Shown here: piece by piece, positions 1-6,329 of the stretch
Numbering within the stretch: position 1 is the stretch's first letter
How the letters are laid out: the number at the start of each line of letters is the position of its first letter
Assembly (NCBI GenBank): GCA_030615565.1
Contig: JAUWZC010000120.1
Location: 1-6,777, forward strand
Direction of reading: 5' to 3'
Source of the DNA: Desulfobacteraceae bacterium
GTDB lineage: Bacteria > Desulfobacterota > DSM-4660 > Desulfatiglandales > B25-G16
DNA length: 6,777 nucleotides
Made by a program: the position numbers and the translations under genes
Notes under the pieces: generated by a model
The model's database searches: none
What the model was told of the DNA's origin: nothing
The model's input: only the letters and a program-made list of their open reading frames with translations

Positions 1-61
1 TTATATACGACGTTTATTTGAAAAATCCTTCTTTTTATTAAATTTTTTTATAATTTTATTA
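1..61 (+). repeat. Left copy of AT-rich IS-associated direct repeat
   Basis: This AT-rich stretch begins TTATATACGACGTTTATTTG and is repeated in the same orientation at 6267-6328, with a handful of substitutions and one-base length differences in homopolymer runs. In both places it precedes a piece of the same IS21-like istA reading frame, so it is best read as the upstream (left) end region of a decayed insertion sequence. The repeat starts at the first base of the window, so its true outer limit is not visible here. Confidence 0.75.
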
Positions 62-85
62 ATATTCATTCTTCCTCCTAATAAG

Positions 86-145
86 CCTCACTCCAGGATC
101 TTAGATTCCTAAAAGGAATAGATTATGGAATGGATAGAGGAAAGG
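86..145 (+). pseudogene. istA: IS21-family transposase (IstA) fragment, left copy
   Basis: Read from base 86, the plus strand gives PHSRILDS, a stop, KE, a stop, then IMEWIEER. This matches PHPRILGFLKEQIMEWIVKG in the right copy (codons 47-66, from 6529), at roughly three-quarters base identity. The segment belongs to the N-terminal part of IstA, after the helix-turn-helix. Two in-frame stops and loss of the start codon, HTH region and everything downstream make it a dead remnant. Compared with the right copy, about 190-200 bases between the AT-rich repeat and this segment are missing. Homology fades at about 145, roughly 45 bases beyond the 3' end of the permease gene on the other strand. 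The family assignment rests on the right copy's N-terminus and my knowledge of IS21 proteins, not on a search. Confidence 0.65.
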
Positions 146-191
146 ATGTTTTCAGAAATAAGCTTATTGTTGGTGAGGGGATCAATGAATC

Positions 192-1169
192 CTACTTAAT
201 AATCTTTATCCTTCTCCTATCTATCGTAACTATACTCATACCTATGGCGATTAAGCCGAAAGTTACCATCTGGATATCACGGCCGATTGCGAGCATTAAC
301 ATTCCAGCTTGAATCCATGTAATGATAATCACTCCAAGCAAGGTTCTGTGCGGGCCTCCCACGCCTCCGGTGAGGGCTGTGCCGCCCGTGACCACGCTCG
401 CGAAAAGCGGTATGAGCATATCTGCGCCAATTAACATGGAGCCGCCCCCCAACTGCGCCATGTATAAAACTCCTGCCAGCCCGGCGAAAAAGCTACTGAG
501 CATGAAAACGTAAATTCTATGCCTCTCCACGTTTATGCCCGAAAGCCCAGCGCCTATCGGGTTTCCTCCGACCGCGTAAATGCGCCTTCCAAATGGCATG
601 CACATGGCTATGAAAGTGCATATAATCCAGACGCCCATCGCCCAATAGAATATCGATGGTAAACCCGCTATAAAGGTCACTGCAAGGGCCCTGAAGGTCT
701 CATCATAAATTATGTGGAGGAAGCCTTTCGAGAGGTACAGTGCTATTCCCTCAACGACAACGGAAACGCCAAGTGTTGCCATAAAAGAGGGGACTTTGAA
801 CTTTGCGAATAATAGCCCATTAATGAAGCCGAACCCCACGCATATCAGTAAAGCTAAAGGAATCACCAAGAGACCGAGCTTATCGATGTATAATACGCAT
901 ATGAGTGCTGCAAGCTTCAGTAAACTTACCACTGAGAAGTCAAAAGATCCCATCATTATGACGAAAGTCAATCCGCAGGCGGCTATTAGGAAGTATGACA
1001 TTGCATATACTAAAGTTATTATTCCCTGATATCTGAGGAAGAACGGGTTTATCACCTGGAATCCAGCTATAATCGCTATCGCAGCGACTATCGGCCCAAC
1101 TGTGGTCATGTTTCTTCGAAGCCATTCCCGGGAAATAAGTAGTCTAACTATCATCTTTTCACCCTTCAC
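192..1169 (-). CDS. Sugar ABC transporter permease (RbsC-like), second subunit
   Basis: Inner-membrane permease of the BPD_transp_2 (RbsC/AraH/LsrC) family, 325 residues, the usual length. It probably forms half of a heterodimeric channel with the permease encoded just upstream. The protein is almost wholly hydrophobic, with many membrane segments. Family landmarks are MGSFDFSV at 73-80 (counterpart of GGIDLSVG), VPSFMATLG at 126-134, AVGGNPIGAGLSGINV at 199-214 (the cytoplasmic loop expected to contact the ATPase) and TGGTALTGGVGG at 261-272. The GTG start at 1167-1169 overlaps the TGA of the upstream permease gene (GTGA), which suggests translational coupling. An ATG at 1152-1154, five codons downstream with AAGGGTG in front, is an equally plausible start. 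It is the last gene of the operon; I see no clear intrinsic terminator after it. Substrate unknown. Confidence 0.93.
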   Translation of the reverse strand: MKGEKMIVRLLISREWLRRNMTTVGPIVAAIAIIAGFQVINPFFLRYQGIITLVYAMSYFLIAACGLTFVIMMGSFDFSVVSLLKLAALICVLYIDKLGLLVIPLALLICVGFGFINGLLFAKFKVPSFMATLGVSVVVEGIALYLSKGFLHIIYDETFRALAVTFIAGLPSIFYWAMGVWIICTFIAMCMPFGRRIYAVGGNPIGAGLSGINVERHRIYVFMLSSFFAGLAGVLYMAQLGGGSMLIGADMLIPLFASVVTGGTALTGGVGGPHRTLLGVIIITWIQAGMLMLAIGRDIQMVTFGLIAIGMSIVTIDRRRIKIIK

Positions 1170-2134
1170 GTGATCGTTACTCCCTTCAACCCCCTAGTAC
1201 CTACTACAATGGATACAATTAGCAATAGCCCCACAATGAGTTGTATCGCCTGGGGATGTAATAGCGAAAGGAGCAATCCGCGATAAAGCACAGTAAATGT
1301 CAACGCGCCGAGTATCGTTCTTTGGGGCCCACCGCTTCCCCCTATAAGCGGCGTTCCACCCAGGACTATTGCCACGAGCGGCCCAACCACGTTGTTTAGA
1401 TTTAGATTTACTGGCGTCGCACCTCCGAGATGTTGGAATAGGATAATCGATCCTATGCCCGTAAATAGCCCGCTTATCGTGAAAGCCAAGATCTTGTACT
1501 TATCGACGTTTATTCCGGCTAATCGAGCTCCTTCTTCATTTGACCCAATAGCGTATAGATATGTGCCTATCTTAGTGCGCTTTATAATGAATACCGCGGC
1601 GATTATTATTGGGATAGACCATAGAAAGGCCGTGGGGATGTATGGTATTAACCGCGCGGTTATAAACTCGTATCCGCGAACATGTCTGGGGTATCCTCCT
1701 GAGAGCGTGGCTGTTAATCCCGCGTATGTTGCCAATAAACCTAAGGTTAGTATAAAGGAGGGTATTTTCGCCTTGACTTGTATTACGCCAATGAGGAGTC
1801 CTGTCGCTAACCCCAATAGTGGGATGACCAGAATTGAGAACATCCCTAGTATCGGCATGAGAAGCCACACGAGGATACCCCCCAGCATCCAAATTCCAAC
1901 ATAAGATAAGTCTAGCGAGCCGGTCACCACCACAATTGAGGGGCCAAGCGCAAATAACGTGAGTGTTACAAACTGTCTTAGAATTGTCTTGAAATTTAAG
2001 GGTGTTAGAAATCTTTCTGGGTATAAGCTTGAGAATATCACGACCAGAGCAATTAAGGCTATAATGACAGGATGAGTCTTTAGAGTTTGAATTATGACTG
2101 GAGGTATCAGCTTCTTTCTGCCTGGGATCTTCAT
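1166..2134 (-). CDS. Sugar ABC transporter permease (RbsC-like), first subunit
   Basis: Inner-membrane permease of the BPD_transp_2 (RbsC-like) family, 322 residues, full length. A short basic N-terminus (MKIPGRKK) is followed by repeated hydrophobic segments. Landmarks are TGSLDLS at 71-77, IPSFILTLG at 124-132, AIGSNEEGARLAGINV at 195-210 (ATPase-coupling loop) and VLGGTPLIGGSGG at 257-269. It is clearly a paralogue of the next gene but strongly diverged, so the channel is probably a heterodimer, as in the LsrC/LsrD or RhaP/RhaQ pairs. The ATG start overlaps the TGA of the ATPase gene (ATGA at 2131-2134), and AAGGTGA lies 7-8 bases upstream inside the ATPase gene. Overlaps at both ends fix its place in one transcript. 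The transported sugar cannot be deduced. Confidence 0.94.
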   Translation of the reverse strand: MKIPGRKKLIPPVIIQTLKTHPVIIALIALVVIFSSLYPERFLTPLNFKTILRQFVTLTLFALGPSIVVVTGSLDLSYVGIWMLGGILVWLLMPILGMFSILVIPLLGLATGLLIGVIQVKAKIPSFILTLGLLATYAGLTATLSGGYPRHVRGYEFITARLIPYIPTAFLWSIPIIIAAVFIIKRTKIGTYLYAIGSNEEGARLAGINVDKYKILAFTISGLFTGIGSIILFQHLGGATPVNLNLNNVVGPLVAIVLGGTPLIGGSGGPQRTILGALTFTVLYRGLLLSLLHPQAIQLIVGLLLIVSIVVGTRGLKGVTIT

Positions 2135-3684
2135 GTTGCCATCACCTTCTTGAACTGTTCAGGGCTAAGAACTTTTTGAATTCTTCCATCTTTTATGAAC
2201 ATTATCTTGTCGCATAGTATGGAGTATTCTTTAGGATCGTCGCTTACGAGAATCATTGAGATGCCGCTCTTCTTCATCTCCGAAATAGTTTCGTAGATGT
2301 CCTTTCTGGCTCCCACATCTATTCCCATCGTTAGGTCCTCTAGCAAAAGTATGTCGGGGCTTCTTTCAAGCCATTTCCCTATGGAAACTTTCTGCTTACT
2401 ACCGCCGCTCAGAGAGTAGCAATCCGTGTTAATACCCGGGGTCCTTATTCTCATCCTTTGCACGATCTTTTCCGCCATCTGTTTCTCAGCGTTGAAACTT
2501 ATCACCGGAATGAACTTTCGTAATATTTTCTCAATATTTACTATTGAGATGTTCTTCGTGATCGTCCAGTTGAGGAATAGCTCTTTCCCGGTTTCACCTG
2601 AGAAATATCCAATACCCCTTGCTAACCTAACGTGGGGAAGTTCTTTTGTTTTGACTTCTTGACCTTTGACTATTAGGACCCCCTCTTCAAAACTTATGAG
2701 GCCAGCGATTGTGTTTATTATCTCGCTTTTGCCTGATCCTGCTGGACCAAAGATTCCTATGCACTCGCCCTTGTGAAGGTCGAATAAGATATCATAATAG
2801 CATCCATTCTTAGTCAAATTCTTGACTGTTAAAACTACTTTCTCGCTCACAACTCTTTTAATTTCTGGTTTGTAGATATATTCCGAGGATTCTCTACCGA
2901 CTATCGCCCTGAACAGATCTTCCTCTGTTATCTTCTCCTTGGACAAGTCATAGTGGGCAACTAGCTTGCCATCTCGCAACACGTGTACTCTGTCCGTGAA
3001 TTCCATCACTTCAGGTATTATGTGTGAAACGAAGATGAACGAAGCATTTTTCTTCATGTCTAATATGTCACCGAATAACTCCCGACGTTCCTCGATGTTT
3101 AACGGCGCGGTCGGCTCGTCGAGTATTATTATCGATGTAATGTCATCATCTTCGTGCTCCAATCTTACACTTAGAATCGCTCTCGCTATTTCAACCATCT
3201 TCTGGGTGGAAAGCGGTAGTTCATACATAAAGTTCTCAACATCGCATTTTACATGAAACTCCTCCAATATCTCCCTGGCATGCTTCCTCATTTTATCTAT
3301 CTGCAATCTCGAGATTTTTACATACTTATCCTCATGGCCTAGGAAGAGGAATTGATATACCTTTAAACAGGGTATGACTCCTTTTTCCTGGTAAACTATT
3401 GAGATTCCTCTTTTTGCCGCCTCTTTTGGATTTTTGGGGAATGGTACTTTTCTTCCTTTATAATACCATTCCCCTTTATCTGGAGGAAAAACGCCTACTA
3501 AAATTTTCATTAGCGTGGATTTTCCGGCACCGTTTTCCCCTACCACGCCTACTATTTCATTTTGGCGGATCGCTATACTAACCTCATCAAGGGCACGCAC
3601 GACTCCGTTGAAGGTTTTGGAAACACCCTTTACCTCCACTAATTTTACCTTCATTATTGAATTATCTATCGGAGTCGTTACCAT
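2131..3684 (-). CDS. Sugar ABC transporter ATP-binding protein, tandem two-domain (RbsA/MglA-like)
   Basis: Cytoplasmic ATPase that powers the importer: 517 residues with two fused nucleotide-binding domains, the layout typical of RbsA/MglA/XylG. NBD1 (about 15-260) has Walker A GENGAGKST at 49-57, Q-loop Gln99, a degenerate signature LSTQK at 158-162, Walker B IIILDE at 185-190 and switch His221. NBD2 (about 283-510) has a Walker A-like GPAGSGKSE at 313-321, a canonical signature LSGGSKQ at 425-431 and LLLED at 446-450, where the family normally has LDE; the switch histidine is replaced (VSDDP, 480-484). Because the sites form across domains, one ATP site (NBD1 Walker motifs plus NBD2 signature) looks consensus and the other degenerate. 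The ATG has an excellent AGGAGGG site six bases upstream (3691-3697), which favours it over the internal ATG at codon 11. The stop overlaps the permease start. Confidence 0.95.
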   Translation of the reverse strand: MVTTPIDNSIMKVKLVEVKGVSKTFNGVVRALDEVSIAIRQNEIVGVVGENGAGKSTLMKILVGVFPPDKGEWYYKGRKVPFPKNPKEAAKRGISIVYQEKGVIPCLKVYQFLFLGHEDKYVKISRLQIDKMRKHAREILEEFHVKCDVENFMYELPLSTQKMVEIARAILSVRLEHEDDDITSIIILDEPTAPLNIEERRELFGDILDMKKNASFIFVSHIIPEVMEFTDRVHVLRDGKLVAHYDLSKEKITEEDLFRAIVGRESSEYIYKPEIKRVVSEKVVLTVKNLTKNGCYYDILFDLHKGECIGIFGPAGSGKSEIINTIAGLISFEEGVLIVKGQEVKTKELPHVRLARGIGYFSGETGKELFLNWTITKNISIVNIEKILRKFIPVISFNAEKQMAEKIVQRMRIRTPGINTDCYSLSGGSKQKVSIGKWLERSPDILLLEDLTMGIDVGARKDIYETISEMKKSGISMILVSDDPKEYSILCDKIMFIKDGRIQKVLSPEQFKKVMAT

Positions 3685-3721
3685 GCTAATCCCTCCTAAC
3701 GTTAATCACCGCGAGTTACAA

Positions 3722-3753
3722 AAAGGGGAAATATAACGACATATTTCCCCTTT
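3722..3753 (-). terminator. Intercistronic stem-loop between binding-protein and ATPase genes
   Basis: A perfect 13-bp inverted repeat (3722-3734 and 3741-3753) with a six-base loop lies in the 73-base gap between the binding-protein stop and the ATPase start. In the minus-strand RNA the stem AAAGGGGAAAUAU / AUAUUUCCCCUUU runs into a run of five U (3724-3720). That is the shape of a weak intrinsic terminator or of a 3'-end-stabilising hairpin. In many importer operons such hairpins keep binding-protein mRNA in excess over the membrane components. Partial termination or RNA protection is inferred from shape and position; the short U tract argues for leaky read-through, not a full stop. Confidence 0.7.
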
Positions 3754-3757
3754 GTCT

Positions 3758-5161
3758 TTACTCCCAGATAGGCTCTGTCTTTAGCTCTGGCGGAAATTGT
3801 TTTGCATATTCCTCTGCTTCCTCCCAGGTATCAGCCCAGCTGAAGTCGAGGAAGTACTTATGGAGAGCGGCAACGTGTTTCTTAAGGGCCTCGATGCTTC
3901 CGAACTTCTGTAATTTTGCCGGGAAGTAGTAGTCATGCTGGCCTAGTTGGGTTCCTCCGCCTGCATGGCGGTCATAGGTTAGGTCGAGCTCCTTGCACTT
4001 TGATACGGATAGCAGCCTGAAGTCATATGGATACTCCGGTGTTTTTGCCTTCATTTGCTTTAACACCTTCTCTAAATTTTCCTCGGTTGGGCCTATTTTG
4101 AAGCTCGGATGGTAAGTTATACGGGCAGCTTCGGCTAACTGCTCAATTTCCTCAGGTCTACCGTAACAATCTATCCTACCTGCTTGAACCATCTCATCCT
4201 TCAGCGGATACCATGCTCCGACACAGAGGTCGTATAGCATCGGGACCATTCTTCCTCCAAAGTAAGGTATGGCAAATCCAGCGGTAACGAGGAAGTTTCC
4301 TTTAAGTATCTCTTCAGCGGTAGTCATTTCCATATCTCTCGAAGCGGTGTATGGGCCGATAAATAGACCGCGGTCTTCACATGCCCTCAAAGCACCCGTG
4401 GTCTGCGAGTCATTAGCACCCCATAAACCCTCGTAATCCGTTCGGACTGCCAGTGACGCCTCCGCAGCTTCTCGTCCTCCCTCGTACCACCACTCACCAT
4501 ATTGGTGGCCTAACACTTCCATCTCCGGATAGAATTTCCAAGCCTGGAAAACTCCTAAGTTTATATAGACTGTAGAGCAGGTAGCGGCTGTCTTGTGTGC
4601 CTGGTGGTGCAGCAATTTTGTCTTTCCATCTGTCCTCATCTTCTCAAACAGCAGCATTAATGGAAGGAAAGTCTGCTCATCTGACAGAGGCGTATTATCT
4701 ATGACCCATCGTGGTCCTAAGTCTCCCGGGAACATATCTCCCGTATATCCGAAGTGTGTTGCCATAAATACATTGTTCTCGTTGCAGATTCTGGTCAATT
4801 CAGCTAAGACCGCTGCGGATGGACAGTTATAGATTATCGCCTTTGCACCGGCAGCTATCATACTCTCAGTTGTCTCGATCCACGCTGGATCGGATTCAGC
4901 TACTGCACCGAAGAATTCCAGACCGAGTTGTTTACAGGCTTGCTCACTAGCCTGGTAGCACATCATCAGGTATTCTTGTGCTAAACCCCAAGTTATATGG
5001 CCTATCATAAACTTCTCTCCGGGATTAGCGTTCTTGTATTTCTGAGCTAGTTCGTACCTCTCTTCTTCGACAGCCAATTCTTTTTGCGCAAATACCCCAA
5101 ACGAAATTACGGATACTAACAAAGCAACAACAAGCATTAATAATAAACCTTTCTTTATCAC
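3758..5161 (-). CDS. Secreted sugar-binding protein of the ABC importer (type-1 periplasmic binding protein)
   Basis: Captures the ligand outside the membrane and delivers it to the permease pair. It has 467 residues. The N-terminus MIKKGLLLML plus a hydrophobic run to VFA25 is a signal peptide with a probable signal-peptidase-I cut before Gln26; there is no lipobox cysteine, so it should be soluble in a periplasm. The region from about 51 to 360 reads as a Peripla_BP_4/ribose-binding-type domain: FMIGHITWGL as the first strand, then the WIETTESMIAAGAKAIIYN repeat at 94-112, and GLWGANDSQTTGAL at 245-258, which corresponds to the hinge-region ND motif. About 100 further residues rich in aromatic and charged residues make it longer than the usual 310-350. 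The GTG start is supported by GGGAGGT eight bases upstream. It is first in the operon, 73 bases before the ATPase gene. The ligand is not identifiable. Confidence 0.9.
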   Translation of the reverse strand: MIKKGLLLMLVVALLVSVISFGVFAQKELAVEEERYELAQKYKNANPGEKFMIGHITWGLAQEYLMMCYQASEQACKQLGLEFFGAVAESDPAWIETTESMIAAGAKAIIYNCPSAAVLAELTRICNENNVFMATHFGYTGDMFPGDLGPRWVIDNTPLSDEQTFLPLMLLFEKMRTDGKTKLLHHQAHKTAATCSTVYINLGVFQAWKFYPEMEVLGHQYGEWWYEGGREAAEASLAVRTDYEGLWGANDSQTTGALRACEDRGLFIGPYTASRDMEMTTAEEILKGNFLVTAGFAIPYFGGRMVPMLYDLCVGAWYPLKDEMVQAGRIDCYGRPEEIEQLAEAARITYHPSFKIGPTEENLEKVLKQMKAKTPEYPYDFRLLSVSKCKELDLTYDRHAGGGTQLGQHDYYFPAKLQKFGSIEALKKHVAALHKYFLDFSWADTWEEAEEYAKQFPPELKTEPIWE

Positions 5162-5285
5162 CTTTTGATACCTCCCTTTAATTAAATAAAATTTATTTAA
5201 TTATCCTTAAACAAACTAAATATATTTTAGCTCTTGATCACCTCCTTTTCTAAAATTTATTCAGTTATATAAACCACCTCCTTCT
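5161..5285 (-). repeat. Leader with three Shine-Dalgarno-like modules before the binding-protein gene
   Basis: In minus-strand sense this leader contains AAGGAGGTG (about 5276-5284), AAAAGGAGGTGATCAAGAG (5231-5249) and AAAGGGAGGTATCAAAAG (about 5162-5179). Only the last lies at a proper distance from a start codon, the GTG of the binding protein. The last two modules look like copies of one unit: on the plus strand both read CTNTTGAT-ACCTCC-TTT followed by TAAAATTTATT (5231-5261 and 5161-5197). No ATG, GTG or TTG with a useful reading frame follows the two upstream modules. They may be ribosome standby or regulatory sites, or traces of a tandem duplication. Confidence 0.55.
5179..5203. promoter_or_regulatory. 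AT-only perfect palindrome upstream of binding-protein ribosome site
   Basis: TAATTAAATAAA and TTTATTTAATTA are exact 12-base inverted repeats around a single central A. The palindrome ends two bases before the GGGAGGT ribosome site of the binding-protein gene. As RNA it would be a weak A-U hairpin beside the ribosome site; as DNA it could bind a dimeric regulator. Part of it is shared with the upstream leader module (TAAAATTTATT). AT-rich DNA makes such palindromes easier by chance, so a regulatory role is only a possibility. Confidence 0.35.
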
Positions 5286-5304
5286 TTTTTATATTTAAAG
5301 CATA

Positions 5305-5335
5305 ATTATAATTGGGAGATTTATTAACCTGTCAA
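5305..5335 (-). promoter_or_regulatory. Candidate sigma70-type promoter for the ABC importer operon
   Basis: In minus-strand sense a perfect TTGACA (5335-5330) is followed after 19 bases by a perfect TATAAT (5310-5305). The spacer is two bases longer than ideal. Transcription would start near 5298 and give a leader of about 137 bases, which includes the three ribosome-site-like modules. An inverted repeat CTGT-CAA-ACAG (5329-5339) overlaps the -35 hexamer and could be an operator. The site is in the gap after the AllA-like gene, so the importer can be transcribed on its own. Confidence 0.5.
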
Positions 5336-5400
5336 ACAGTTGATTTTGCTTATTATGCTACTAACGTATTATATTTATCATTTATCTAAATTGAAGTAAT

Positions 5401-5898
5401 TTATATTTTAATACTAAAAGTTACCCCTTTTAACTCTTTAAGGTCTTTTATCTCTAAATCATAATCAACAGTCCCTTGCTGAAAAACAACCAGCAATCGT
5501 GCTTTTTCAGCTAATGGATAAGGAAGCCAGTGCCAGGTCCCTATAAATAAAAATATTCCTTTCCCCTTTTCTAATTTGAAAGCTTTAACTGTTTCTATGT
5601 CTGGAACTTCTTGATTTGGGGTGGCCTTACCAACTAAAACCACAACATCTTCGTCTAAAGTAAAAAAAATTTCTTCGGTCTTTACGTGGCGTTCCAAATT
5701 AGTGAAATCCTTACTTCTTTTATTAACTTCCAAAATACCAAAACCGGTTTTCCCCTCGATATTCATTTCAGCCATATCATCCCAAAAAGTAAATGCATTT
5801 TCTTCTAGTTTCGGTTCAATATTTTCATTACTTATCAAATGGCCATAATCAGCAAAACTTATATTAGTGAGGGAATTAACCTCTAATTTTTTAATCAT
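5401..5898 (-). CDS. Ureidoglycolate lyase (AllA)-like cupin-fold protein
   Basis: This 165-residue protein matches the length and motif order of the AllA/ureidoglycolate hydrolase family (PF04115), whose known members cleave ureidoglycolate to glyoxylate and urea in allantoin breakdown. Seen here: FADYGHLI at 15-22, LERH at 68-71, PD at 99-100 followed by VKAF at 104-107, GKGIF at 112-116 and WHWLPYP at 122-128. These line up with ELERHPLG, PDLSTLRAF, GEQGV and VWHHP in E. coli AllA as I remember it. His71, Glu75/76 and His123 are candidate active-site residues. The ATG has AAGGAAGGAG five bases upstream. No other allantoin or purine genes are present, and most family members with such neighbours are uncharacterised, so the true substrate may be another small acid or sugar derivative. 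The gene is clearly more AT-rich than the importer genes and follows the GntR remnant by 20 bases. Confidence 0.72.
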   Translation of the reverse strand: MIKKLEVNSLTNISFADYGHLISNENIEPKLEENAFTFWDDMAEMNIEGKTGFGILEVNKRSKDFTNLERHVKTEEIFFTLDEDVVVLVGKATPNQEVPDIETVKAFKLEKGKGIFLFIGTWHWLPYPLAEKARLLVVFQQGTVDYDLEIKDLKELKGVTFSIKI

Positions 5899-5918
5899 TG
5901 ATTCTCCTTCCTTTATAA

Positions 5919-6062
5919 TTATTCTCTATTACTGTAAACCATCTTTATAATTTTAAGTTGTAGTCCTCCTGTCTCTTTCCTTTCTTTTAATATCTCTTCC
6001 AATTGGAAATATAATGGTATGGGTGAATTTTTATCTAATGTGTCTACATTTATTTTTATCAT
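5919..6062 (-). pseudogene. GntR-family transcriptional regulator, truncated N-terminal remnant
   Basis: A 47-codon reading frame with its own ATG and a GGAGG site eight bases upstream. The first part contains DKNSPIPLYFQLEEILKERK followed by ETG, the hallmark opening of GntR regulators (usually continuing ELKPGDKLPSERELA and the winged helix). Here it breaks off after ETGGLQ and ends with LKIIKMVYSNRE before a TAA, so the recognition helix and the whole effector domain are absent; intact members have about 240 residues. A large internal deletion joining the first 34 or so codons to the gene's last dozen would give this structure, but the origin of the tail is a guess. The stop lies 20 bases before the AllA-like gene, so the intact ancestor probably regulated that gene. 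It cannot bind DNA as a normal GntR protein. Confidence 0.75.
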
Positions 6063-6266
6063 TTTAAGAGCCTCCATTTTAATCATTTTTAAGTATAAAT
6101 CCTATGATATTTTTTAAAATAAGTTTTAACTATTTTTAATCAAGTCTTGCAGTTTCAGAATCTAAAATCGTATATGTTATATCCTTTCCCGCTTTCTTGT
6201 TTTTATATTAATAATTCTTTATATCATTATATGCTTATGTTAATATGTCATTACATTCTATTAATT
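6063..6266. other. AT-rich non-coding stretch upstream of the GntR remnant
   Basis: About 200 bases with very low GC and frequent stops on both strands. It should hold the promoter of the GntR/AllA-like pair (minus strand), but I find only isolated -10-like hexamers (TATACT at 6097-6092, and TATAAT near 6224) without a well-placed -35, so no promoter is called. A 23-codon open stretch on the minus strand (6139-6207, stop at 6136-6138) reads like a protein tail, but it has no start and no recognisable family. Confidence 0.4.
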
Positions 6267-6328
6267 TATATACGACATTTATTTAAAAAACCCTTCTTTT
6301 TATTAAAATTTTTTTAATAATTTTATTA
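6267..6328 (+). repeat. Right copy of AT-rich IS-associated direct repeat
   Basis: TTATATACGACATTTATTTA and the following AT-rich bases repeat the segment at 1-61 in the same orientation, with few differences. It lies just upstream of an istA reading frame, which supports reading it as the left-end region of an IS21-like element. The bases before 6267 cannot be compared because the left copy begins at the window edge. Confidence 0.75.
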
Positions 6329-6329
6329 G

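Noticed and set aside
157..168. 12-base palindrome AATAAGCTTATT downstream of the last permease gene
   Set aside because: No loop and no U tract, so not a terminator; short AT-rich palindromes are expected by chance.
130..312. 60-codon plus-strand frame near the left end
   Set aside because: It begins inside the istA remnant in another frame and runs into the antisense of the permease 3' end; hydrophobicity is inherited from the opposite strand.
1392..1904. 170-codon plus-strand reading frame opposite the first permease
   Set aside because: Shadow of the permease gene: no ribosome site, no family resemblance, and the minus-strand frame has clear permease motifs.
5234..5251. TTGATCACCTCCTTTTCT on the plus strand, identical in style to the 3' end of 16S rRNA
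   Set aside because: No other 16S sequence precedes it; it is the complement of a strong ribosome-binding-like sequence on the minus strand, so not an rRNA fragment.
6136..6207. 23-codon minus-strand open stretch reading like a protein tail (ending ITYTILDSETARLD)
   Set aside because: No start, no ribosome site and no recognised family; too short to separate from chance in AT-rich DNA, though it could be a gene remnant.
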